Below are positions 37,301-48,040 of a stretch of 60,000 nucleotides of DNA, piece by piece. Source of the DNA: Lineus longissimus. Its lineage: Eukaryota > Nemertea > Pilidiophora > Heteronemertea > Lineidae. Position numbers and translations under genes: made by a program. Location of the stretch: positions 4,156,001 to 4,216,000 of the forward strand of contig NC_088312.1 in the NCBI RefSeq assembly GCF_910592395.1, given 5' to 3'. The notes under the pieces are model-generated. The model made no database searches, was not told the origin of the DNA, and saw nothing but the letters and a program-made list of their open reading frames with translations. Numbering within the stretch: position 1 is the first letter of the stretch; every line of letters starts with the position of its first letter.

Positions 37301-40300
37301 TGGAAAACCATAACTTTTAACATGTTGAATAACTGCAGAAAACTCAATAAACTTGCCAGCAACTGGGATATATGTTTCTATTGTTTGCCTTGTAATGAAA
37401 TTTATGACACCCAATGATTTTCTATGGCAGTGATCTGTCATCTCAAAATCTATACCCCGAACAATAGTGATATTCAGGATTGCATGTCTGGATCCAATAA
37501 GTTTTTAACTTCACACCTCGAAACATGCAATCTCTGTTATTCTGCTGTACCCATCCGCACCTGGATGTGCTCGACACATATCAAGTTATATTTCTTGCAC
37601 CGCGGAGATGATTTCTTCTTTCCCAGTTGATGCCACCGATTGAATTTAATACGAAAATGAAACTGATGTCATGCGAATAAGTAACTATTACAGCTGCAGT
37701 GTCACATTTGTGTTTTTTGTTGTCTTGATAGATTTTGTCATATTGCGGTGAAATGTAATTATGTCGTACAAGATTGGTTATGGGTGCTGTCAGGCAATAT
37801 TTCATCCCTGGCAGGATGCTGGACTTATCAAATTATCTATTATGGTTGGCAACTCCCCTATGAATACCTGTGGTATTCTTGTATTTTTTTGTGCAAGTGA
37901 TATATCAAGTTGTGGTTTCCCTATTTTGAGAGCATCGTTGGTGTTTGTTTTTTATTGCTTTCCATTATTTGTCATTGATGTGTCAATGATGGTTGCATTT
38001 TCATATGTACAGTTTATTCAAACCTCGGCATGGCTCTGCTATTGGTCTATAGAGATAGCCTCAGATTTGAAAAGTTTCTCAGAGCTTTCAAACATCTATC
38101 TTGTTTATTTTTATATGATTGAACATGAATTTGAAGCATGAGAAAAAAAATTCGCGGTGCAGGAGTTTTAATTACTGTATCAAAACAATTCACTCTCTGC
38201 TGATCAAATGTGAAATGTTTGATTGGAAAATCCATACTCTAATTGAAAATACATTGTCTGGAGCCAGGAGAGTACTGGCCAGAAATAGCCATCTCTGTTC
38301 ATGGATCATGCCAATTTTCTGATGCTGGCCCTCAAAATAGAAAGTAAACTTAGTTTGCCAAAGTAGAAATGCCACTTTACAGTTAGTTTGAAAAGAAGTG
38401 TTTCTGAAAAGCCTATGACCTACTGAATAAAAGTTATGTGTTTCTCTCGATGTCCGTGGTGTACTTTATATTGTATAACGTGCCAACGTGACAAATTTCC
38501 TGTGCATCGTTTTTATTTTCTGCGTGTGCCGTCGCCAGTTGACGGTGCATTCAGTGAGTTTCCTGTCAATTTCCTGTGGTTTAGTTGATGATGAGGAACA
38601 TGACCAAGCATTGCCGTAACCAATCAGTCAACAGGCTTTGCGCATTATCCCAAGTCATGGCTAGTTACCCGAGGCCCGGCGGTGACCAACCATTTATTAA
38701 CACTTTAGGTCCTGAGACCCCTCTGAAACCTTCACTTCCAATGCATTGCTTGTACGTTATCCTCTTGAGATCATAACATTATTGTGGGAGTGAAAACATC
38801 TTTTTAGATTTAACTTTCTTCAAATTTCTATAAAACTTTATATCTGATAGAGAAAAAACACCATGTTGCTTGACAATGTGAAGAACATCAAGGCCAATGG
38901 CAGTGGTTTTGTAAAGTTTTTGTAAATTTCCAATTTAATCTGATTTCAAGTGAAAAATGAAATTACATTGGATTCGATTTAACTGACTATTCTGAGTTCT
39001 TAAAGTGCGCCATGAAAGTCAATAATTTCTACATTTGACTAAGTGTATTTTCCGGTTGTTTCATGAAGGATAAATTGAACCGCCTCTAGAATTATGCTTT
39101 GATTCAAACAAACATGCAATGTACAATTTGCTCTTTAGGAAATGTAGACAACAATAAATGAGGCAAGACAAGTTAAATCATCCGTTTCTGTTCAGTGGAA
39201 CAATTTTGGTGGGTTTCATTTGCATTGGCCATTTTTGTTAATTCTCAAATATAATACTGCTGTGTCTGTGGAGTTGCATGATGTCAGCAATTTATGATTC
39301 AGCGAAAATATTTCTCAAAGATTATTCGAACCAACCATGCAAGTTGTTCCCTTTGGGTTTATAAAATTGCATGGTCAAAATGTGCTACTAACTGTGTTCC
39401 ATGTTTCCGAGTTTGTCGATGACTTGCCAGTATTAATAACCTGGATGCTTCCATCTTGCCGACTCTTGTCACCTTCGACACGCAAACTGCTATGCTTGCA
39501 TGTTTGTTTCTTAATTAATGCTTTATTTGTTCGCAATCACTGGGTGTATGGCTGGAGAAATTAGGGTATGAGAGTTGCATGCCACATGCGATTCGTGCCT
39601 TTTTTGAAACACCCTTGCATGAATTCATGTCACATAACAGTAAAATTTAGACGAATATAAATTGCGAGGTTGTGTGTTGTCAGACCAGCTATCATTCTGG
39701 GTCAGGCCGGTCTGTGAATGAAGACGTTCCGTGAAATCTGTAAACTGAGAATTTCGGAGTATTGGCTGACAGAACTGGGACCATGGTTTGAAAAGAGCAT
39801 TCTTTGCTGGGCAATTTTGATGATGGGTAAAATGTTACCATGCCTGTCACTGGAGTAGACCCATAGAATTCAGTTGAGAATAGCTAGAGAATTGTCACAA
39901 TGGTGTTTGTTCAGCCCCATTATCTAAGGGGGCATCAAGCAGTCTTCCCAAATTTGAACATTTTGTCGCTTGTCTGCTCGCTGAATGTGGAGCCATTTCG
40001 TTGTGAAAGACTCGCCATGAACTGCGCGTTCGAAAGCTGCTTTTCCAATATGGATATATCCCATTTTGAGACTGAGACAGAAGATGCAGAAAAGGATGAT
40101 AAAAACAACACGATCTGATTTTAAAAGGATAAGACTGTTATCTCAATTTTAGGTATGTCCTCTTTTCTTTATGCTTGAAATTATTGCAACAAGAAAAAGT
40201 ACACCTTCTCAAAAACTCCCGCTTCCTGGATCAAAGACAAGTTGAAGAATTAAAACAAAAGCCAGGGCAAAGCAGGACGTCATGCCCATCACTAGCTGGT

Positions 40301-41060
40301 GTTGTCCATCCATTGTCTGTCAAAATTTAACATGTTGTATGGCACTGAACAATCATATTTTGCGGCCTGACTTGAACATTCGAAAACAATCTTAAAGTAG
40401 GCAGGCCAAAACCTTTTATTTTCAATTCCCTGCTTGGAAATTGGTTGAAATAACAATCGTAGAACTAGACAGTTTTGGCCACCAATTTCAAAGTTCTTTG
40501 GGTGTTTTTTTCAAGAACATCAAACGTATTTCATGTGGTCCCATTTTCACGAGGTCCTTTTGATTTATACTTTCACATAGTGGTGCAATCACAACATGTT
40601 TCAACAGTTTCTGAGCCTCTTGGCATAAATATCATATTGGTTATGATAAAGAGCTTTCTGATCTTTTAAAGATACCTCAAGTATGGGTGTGTATTCCCAC
40701 AGTCCTGCTCCAATTGCCTGTGGTGCTTTGAGGTTAACTGTTCAATTTTGCGTGCCCCTCACCAAAGTCAGAGTTAATTGAAGGAAAAGTAACACCCAGC
40801 CCTTGGGGCTGTGAACCCTGGCAAGCCCAACTTAATTGTAACTTTGGTTGAAATGGTTTCGAGGCACGACAACCGTGTTTTCCTCTCTCATTGAAATTTG
40901 CTCCTGGTTACCCTGCGAACTATGTTTTAGATTTTCCAGGCAATTGAGTAGAGTAGGATCGATGGGAGCGATGACTGTTACTGATGGTAAATATTTTCCA
41001 GGGTGACACAGAACTTTTTAGCTCACCTCTTAGCAGAGGTGAGCTTATCCCATACCGTGG

Positions 41061-41070
41061 CGTCCGTCGT

Positions 41071-41126
<56 letters not shown>

Positions 41127-41146
41127 CGTCGTCGTCCGTCGTCCGT
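41061..41146. repeat. (CGT)n microsatellite
   Basis: Mostly uninterrupted CGT/GTC repeats with CCGTC variants at both ends, within the element's 5' region. Likely length-variable. Confidence 0.95.
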
Positions 41147-41391
41147 TAGCAGGGCACGTTTCGTAACTGTTAGAGCTATTGAGTTGAAACTTGGTACACA
41201 TGTACCCTTATGTAATGACACCTTGGAGACCAAGTTTCGGTCCGATTCGTTTCATGGTTTGGCCACCAGGGGGCCAAATGTTAAAAGTGAAAATATGCAA
41301 TATCTCCCTTAATAGTAGTCGGGAAATTTTGAAAAAAATATGGTAGGTACTTCTAGCAAAGGTGCATCATATATCCTCCGGGTTTTTGATT

Positions 41392-42035
41392 TGACCTCCT
41401 TTTCAAGGTCACAGAGGTCAAATGGTGTAAATTGGCCGTTAGGATGTAACGATGGCACGTTTCTAAACTGCAATGACTATTGATACCAAATTTGGTACAC
41501 ATTTACCCCTTAGTCAGGTGATCTCAGGGACCGAAGTTTGGTCCAATATGATTCACCACTTGACCACCAGGGGGCAAAATCCAAAAACCTTAAAAATGTG
41601 ATTATTCCTTAACTTCTTGCCCGATTGCCACCAATTTGATATCATGGGTACATCTAACCACCATACAGTATATGTCACACAGGTTTTTAATTTGACCTTC
41701 TTGTCAAGGTCACAGAGGTCAAATGGCGTAAATTCGCCGTCAGGCCGTAACTATGGCACGTTTCTTAACTGCAATGACTATTGATCACAAATTAAGTACA
41801 CATGTACCCCTTGGTCAGGTGATCTCAGGTACCGAAGTTTGGTGCGATCTGATTTGCCGTTTGGCCTCCAGGGAGGGGGCCAAATCCTTAATTCTTCAAA
41901 ATGCCATTATTTCTAGTAATGACTTGCCCGATTGGCACCAATTTTATATCATAGGTACATCTAATTCTAACAACCATTCAATGTGTCACCCGGGTCTTCT
42001 TTGATTTGACCTACTTTTCAAGGTCACAGAGGTCG
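41392..42035. promoter_or_regulatory. Three clusters of nuclear-receptor half-sites (ER8 + DR3)
   Basis: In each tandem unit TGACCT is followed after 8 bases by AGGTCA, then CAG, then AGGTCA. Positions: 41392-41397, 41406-41411, 41415-41420; 41693-41698, 41707-41712, 41716-41721; and 42007-42012, 42021-42026, 42030-42035 (last site AGGTCG). The middle half-site is preceded by TCA, giving the extended TCAAGGTCA. DR3 and ER8 are layouts bound by VDR/PXR-type receptors with RXR, and TCAAGGTCA is the ERR/SF-1 monomer site. Presence is seen; binding is inference. Confidence 0.45.
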
Positions 42036-43499
42036 AATGTTATGTAAATTGGCCATTTTGGGGAAATTGTAATTGCTTGGACCTACATCAAACCTAACAC
42101 TACATGACACAATACCATGCTCTTTATCCATCTTTCCTCCACATGAGGTGAGCACAATGGCCCTGGCCATTTCATTTGTTCTACCGAGGATATGCAAAAG
42201 AAATTCTGACAGAACATGTTACAACTTATTGAGCTAGCTATCATTAGTAAACCTGTATGGTGTTCTGCATCAAATATAGGTTAATCCAAACTTGGTACCA
42301 GGAAAAAAAGTTAAACATGGAGGGAAAATTTAAACTGTGGTAAAAAAAGACTTAAGTTCCAAAACATGTAAAATGGCCGTTACACTATTGCATTAGTTAA
42401 CTGTCTGTTACACACAATTAATTGCAAATCTGTTGCAGTCGTGTGTTGAATAACCAATAATCCTTTCAAAGATTATTGATGCCTTTCATCCTTTTATGAC
42501 AAAAACCATATAACTATTCATGAACACAATGCGATTACAGCAAACGGGTAATGCGCATCAATAAATAGATTTACTACAGATAATTTTATGAAACATTCCT
42601 GTATTAGAATAGCATTACGTTATAAACCACAACATTTATGATGATAATCAAAAAGTAACATCAAGCTTCATGTGAAAGTATTGCAACTTATATATTCTGA
42701 CTTATATGTCGGTTTTATGTGATCCACCTATTTTCAACTGTACTATTGGTGTTTGCAGAGAGTTTCCAGTGATCATTCCTTTAGTAAAATTTGAAATACA
42801 TTTATTCCAGATTATTCTCTACAGTTGGTTGGCTAGACATCACAAATCTTTGGCAGCTCTTTTGCACCTAACAGTTCATCTTAGCAACCAAGATTGCAAC
42901 ATCCCTTCAACACCTGCAAGATTGGGGTTTTGGAGTTGCAAGCTAGCTGCTCACATATGGGATTCATGTCGAAAACTTCATTGGTGCAAGGTTTTTGAAA
43001 TTTTAGCCGTCAGAAATATTGCACAGACTGGGTTAATATTGCACTGTAAGAAAATGGATGCTTTCTGCATGGGAGAAGATTATAAATGCATTTTGTTAGA
43101 ATGATTTGAGTCCCGAAAGAGACACAGCAACTCAATGACGAGATATGCAAATAAATCAATTAATATCTGTCAAAATGATTGATTATTCTGCGGTAAACTG
43201 GTAAAATGTTCATCATCGCCTGGGCTAAATATGGCCATTATTGTTTCAAGAAAACCATCTGCTAAATCATTACAATTGCTAAGCTTCAAAGTGTAATGAT
43301 GTGCCAAAAGCTTAAGTCATATTTGGGCAAGAGTTTGTTCAGTGAGTTATTAGTTTCTAGGAGATGTTGGACTGTTTCAAGAATTATTCACGAAGTTGGA
43401 CTTGATCGAAGAACAATATATGGTTATTGCTGGAAGTTGGATAATTTAAAAAGCTTCAATGTGTAGTTTGATTGCCAAAATTGTTGAACTTTTTCATAA

Positions 43500-43727
43500 G
43501 TTCAAAATTCTGAAAAATTTTCAAAGCCAAAAGTTGTTTTGGGCTGATGATGTTTCTTCATTTTGAGCAGAAAAAAAACAAGTGAAAAAAATATTTGGAC
43601 TTGAAATTTTTTTTCCAGGAGCCAGGAGCCTTGTAATGGTAATAAGAGAGGAAACCATTTGGGACAGGCGATTCTTGGTCGTCATAGCGGGGTGGTCACC
43701 GACCGGGGTTCCACTGTACTTAGTCAA
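43500..43727 (-). mobile_element. Dispersed AGTGGAACC-ended repeat, partial copy C (inverted)
   Basis: Read on the minus strand from 43727 it starts AGTGGAACCCCGGTCGG, then CCACCCCGCTATGACGACCA, AGAATCGCC, an A/T-rich tract and TCATTTTG-type words in the same order as copy A, ending near TTCAAAATTCTGAA read on the + strand. The distal terminus is missing. Confidence 0.65.
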
Positions 43728-43805
43728 CATGACAACATAATGCTAAATGATACTTTCATCAATGTTTATAAATGAAATATTTCCCAATTTTATATAGAAA
43801 TATCA

Positions 43806-44070
43806 CAATATTTTGACAAACTGTGTGGTGCATCCAAACCTAGGTCGAAATGCCCAGCAGTAAAAAACACCCAACTTGAAACTATAAGCAATGTTAATAC
43901 ACAAATGTTATCAAGTTACATGATGAGATTATAGATACAACTTTTATATTTATTGTAGAGTTGTTCCCATCAAAAACTTGATTGAAGCCAATCAACAATA
44001 TTTTGACACACTGCTGGTGCATCCGTAAGCCCGAACGGGAATAGCTAACAGCAAAACCACCCAACACGAA
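43806..44070. repeat. Diverged direct duplication, 190-bp offset
   Basis: CAATATTTTGACAAACTG...GGTGCATCC...CACCCAAC at 43806-43880 recurs as CAATATTTTGACACACTG...GGTGCATCC...CACCCAAC at 43996-44070. Confidence 0.75.
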
Positions 44071-44828
44071 TGAAAAGGCTACTCTCCACCCTCCGGCCCT
44101 GTTCTATCTGATATCTGATGCCCCATCCACAACCCTCTTTTTACAAGTTTGAGCCATGTGTCACCGCCCTGGGGCCTACGATGAAATCAATTTTCCATTC
44201 TCTCACAACTCACGGCCAATTGAGTTTTTTGTTGAAACCCTTTTAACATTAACGCAATTAGATTAAGGGTGACCCCAGCAATTGAAGCGATTGTTCTGTT
44301 CTCAACGGTGCCTTAGTTCACTCTATTAAATAGCAATGATGGGGATTTCGTGGGGGAGGGGGCCTCATGGACCACTTAAGACCATCTGACTGTGAAATAT
44401 GCATTAATTTAGCTTGCTGTTCATTTACATTAACTTTGAATTATCCAACAATGCTACTCTCATTGGAGGTTGTGTTTCAACAGCATAACTCAACTTTAAA
44501 AAGTCAAATATTGAATGAACGAAACTAGTCTTTAAATGCAGAACTGCTGACGAAAATCTCTTACTGTATTATCAGCTTTTGTCCTGGAACAGTTTTAGGT
44601 ATTTTACCCCCTCCCCAGACTCCCCCTATCAACTATTTACTAAGAAACACTCTGCACAATCAAAGAAATAGATAATGGTCTGATTAAATGCGACCAGTAC
44701 CGATAATGACGGTGAAAATGATGTTGATGCATGCTGCGATGGTGAGGACATTGGTTGTTCTGATTGAGGTAGCATCATAAAATCTTTACTTTGTTTGGGG
44801 AGAGAAAGCCTGGATAAAAAGCAGCTGT

Positions 44829-44847
44829 GGGTGGGTGGATGGGTGGG
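44829..44847 (+). other. G-quadruplex motif
   Basis: GGG-T-GGG-TGGAT-GGG-T-GGG: four G3 tracts with loops of 1, 5 and 1. It lies on the sense strand, so both DNA and pre-mRNA could fold. Confidence 0.6.
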
Positions 44848-47595
44848 CGGATGACGTGGAGATGTTAAGATGATTGGGAAAGAAATGCAGAGATTAGAAA
44901 GGTTTTTAGTGTTCTGTGTTGAAAATATAGCTCATAGTCACAGTTGCTTTTCACAGTTCGATTATTAACGAGAAGTCAATGAAATCTATGTAAATTTAGA
45001 TTGGGCCGTTCCACATATCGATACACCCATTCTTTAATGAAATCAGCTAATACATGGTAGTCAATATCCTGCAACATAAACTTCCATCTCATTTCATACC
45101 AATATTTTAGTATTGACCTAACCGGAAAAGCTTTTCAACATAATCAAGAATGCTGTTCCAATTTCTTTTTCAAAAGCTGCCTGCAGGTCTAGAAATAGTG
45201 TTTTCTGTCCATGCTCATTGCTGTGGCGCAACCACAAGCTTCCACACCTCTTAAGCATTATGCATTGTGATTATGATAATTCAAGCAATAAGATTGAGAA
45301 ATACGACCAATAGATTTCCAATGAAGAAATTGACTCATATCCTACTCAAACTGGGTATGCATTTCTTGTATCCAGTCATATTAAGTAAGCTAGAGGTATG
45401 CATACATTTTGTATAGGATACTGTACATCAATATACAGAGATATTGGGTCAAGGTATCATTTCTACTTCAGAAGAAATCGGATTGGTTTAGTGTTGGTCA
45501 GATTGGCTCATTGTGGGGACAATCGCGTTATGCTCTCATCTAAGAAGCTGCATTATTTATAAATCTTGTCTTGAGTTCGATATTTTGCACAATGCTTTTT
45601 GTTAAGGAGCTGGAGGTATATTCTTACAAGATTTCAATAACAATGATCTGTTTTCTGGCATTAGTTTGTGCTTTATAGGATTACCTTAATGGATTTGGGT
45701 TCATCTTCTGAATATTTTCACAACTATGTATGCAATTTGCGAAAATATCTTAATCTTTGAAAATTGCAATTTTCACGATTTTTATTTTGCCGAACTATAA
45801 AATGAGAAAGTTAATTTTTACTATTTTTTTGACATCAATTTATATTATTTGCAAAATCCACAAAACTAAAACTTGAAATGTATATAAGAAAGTGGATACA
45901 CTATAAGCTAGCCAAGCACCACTTTCTTTGACACATATATTGTCTAGTTCAAAAAAGTTATGTAGAGATTGAAACATCTCCATTACTATAGCTCTTAGAT
46001 TGACTGTAACTGCCACATAATCCTCCTTAGCATATTCCCTCTCAGTAATGAGTTTATCTCTCAATGACAATTTCCTCGTTCAGCTGGTGAAATCTGTAAG
46101 CCTTCCCCTAAGCACATAAAGTGATTTCTTACGATTACGACAAGGAGGACGACTGGCAACATATGCCGGGTAAGCGGTTTATGGAAGATTGACAAAATTG
46201 CAATGTATTAGATGCACTTGATCAGAAATTTGTTCAGATGACAGAAAAATTCATGTATGATAAGACTTATCTGCAAGTCAGTTGGATGATGATGAGGAGG
46301 AGGATGATAATGTGTAGCAGGAAGTTTGGATGTTGACACTGTGTTCAAATTCTGATATTATTATTTCCATTTTATGCAAATGGAACAAACTGTTCAGTCT
46401 ATTTGGGAACAAGTGAGATTTATCAAGAATAGAAAAAAAAAATTCAAAAAAAATACTTGGCTGCTTTCAGTTTTAAGCAATCTGTTTTTTCCAAGCTACC
46501 CATGAGATTTACCCAAAGCCTTCTAATCATAAAGTAACTCTTAAAGGTTTGTCGTAAGCTTTAAATTGGTTGGATGTAATCAACTTGATCTCGTTACCAA
46601 ATTGGAATTAAAGTTCAACAATTCAACTGGATAAGCTGCTTAGGAAGTTATCAGGAATTAGGTTGGCATTTTGAGACAAAAAATAGAGCGCATCTGATAT
46701 AGTTTCTTTCACCCATGACACAGGGGAGAATAAATGCTTCTTTTAAGAAAAGGAATTCTTTCCTTTAAATTTAAACAATGAATTGAGGCTTTATTTCCTC
46801 ATACACTTTGGAAATATAAATTAGACCTATATATTACAACTTACAAGTAAAAGATACTTTTGCGGGCATCATTCTATATCAGTGTACAGCACCTCAAATA
46901 TTTCATTGTCTTTTTGCCCTAAGTGGCATTTCAGTTTATCACAAACTTGTGATTGTCAAAGTTTTACCCAGATGTGTCTTTCCCCTTACCAAAACAAAGT
47001 ACACATTAGGATATTCAAGGTGTTGGAAAGCTACGAGGTACAATGCTACACAACATCGAGGGATGTTACACCTCTGTCGAAGATACGATTACTTAAATGT
47101 GCGTTCTATCTCAGCAGGGGTCTGCCACTAGGGTGGGTAATTAGAAAACTTAAATGAAGAATCGTCATGCTAATGAGTAAGGGATTCCTTCCTAACTATC
47201 TAATGACGCCTTCTGACAAATTTATGTGACTCATTTTCTTGTAGGTAAAAGTCCATTTGTTGGGTTGCTCCTCCATGTCTTTGTCAGTCGTTTTCTCTAA
47301 CGTCTAAATTGAAACCACAACACTGAAATCTGCATGATAGTAACATATTTTTAGAGACGAGATACTTTCCACATATTTGTTTTAATTAAAATCCTTTTAT
47401 GAGTGTACAATCACTGTCCTTTCATCCCAAATGTGTTAAAAGTAACATCATTTTTGACAACTCAAACTAACCAATTGTAATTAATTTCCACACCAGTAAA
47501 AAGCTCTGCAGTGAAGTTTACAAAATATGACAGCATGACAATCACTGCATAAACGATTAAATATCCTGTGATTTGCTAGCGAGGTTGGAGGATTT

Positions 47596-48040
47596 GTGCA
47601 AGGTTTAGCCATGATTAGCAACGCTATGTGTAATAATGTTGCACAGAGATTAGCTAGTCGGAGTCTGCGATTATTTGTATTGGGTGCTCGAGATTATTCA
47701 CGTTGGGGCATTATGTTCTGCGATGACGGCACACTGCCTGTCCTCCCTCGATTAGGCAGAAAATGTCAATGGCCACATGTGAATAGGAGAGGGAGGGTCC
47801 TGGCTATTAGAAATCTCGATGAAAAGATCAATGTCATTGTGTCGTGGTGCCAGCCTGGCTGCGAGTTGCTATACTTGCCGATTATCCCAGCGAAGTCCAC
47901 ATTGTTCAATCAGTCCCCGTGACATATGTCTAGTTCCAACGAGTGGCGGAACTCAGCGAAATCAATTCTGCAATGGTGACTATGGCCCATATATTGCCAG
48001 GAGTCGGTGCAAACAGATTTCGTAGCTAAAGTCGTGAAAT
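47596..48040. promoter_or_regulatory. CpG-retaining islet in intron 2
   Basis: About 21 CpGs by eye in 445 bases in otherwise CpG-poor DNA. A 108-codon frame (47596-47922) crosses it but resembles no protein I know and has no paired splice signals. A conserved regulatory element is the likelier reading, though an unrecognised exon cannot be excluded. Confidence 0.28.

Larger units (their letters stand above)
31067..41015 (+). other. AHR intron 2, first part
   Basis: Opens with GTAAAT, followed 39 bases later by a run of 14 C (31106-31119). Contains an AGCTCAGCT-hairpin repeat fragment at 34203-34345. Otherwise no recognisable gene or element; open frames up to 126 codons (37761-38141) look like chance. 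Confidence 0.6.
41016..42170 (+). mobile_element. Non-autonomous repeat element with 5' and 3' hairpins and three tandem units
   Basis: The 5' end is TTTTAGCTCACCTCT with a perfect 11-bp stem (41020-41030 with 41035-41045, loop TAGC). Then come GGCGTCCGTCGTC, a (CGT)n tract (about 41061-41146), and TTAGCAGGGCACGTTTC. Three diverged units of about 300 bp follow, marked by CAAGGTCACAGAGGTC at 41404, 41705 and 42019. The 3' end is GAGGTGAGCAC and then a 7-bp stem hairpin AATGGCC-CT-GGCCATT (42155-42170). The AGGTGAGC near the right end is complementary to GCTCACCT at the left. No protein is encoded; frames through the CGT tract give only poly-Ser, Asp or Thr. The architecture of hairpins, microsatellite and tandem core is like Helentron-associated or Pearl-type elements; family assignment is inference. 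Confidence 0.8.

Noticed and set aside
37761-38141. 126-codon hydrophobic frame that looks membrane-like
   Set aside because: T-rich DNA yields Phe/Leu/Ile runs by chance; no promoter, splice or family evidence.
39311-39345. Minus-strand GGTTCGAAT, like a tRNA B box
   Set aside because: No A box or cloverleaf can be formed around it.
4841-40754. XRE-like TNGCGTG words (4841, 30558, 40748), which could suggest AHR autoregulation
   Set aside because: Their number is no more than expected by chance in 60 kb, and none clusters at the promoter.
40920-41233. Open frames on both strands encoding poly-Asp, poly-Ser and poly-Thr
   Set aside because: They are translations of the (CGT)n microsatellite in a repeat element, not genes.
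42706-43104. 132-codon frame
   Set aside because: No recognisable motif, Cys/Ile/Leu-rich composition typical of chance frames in AT-rich DNA, no splice context.
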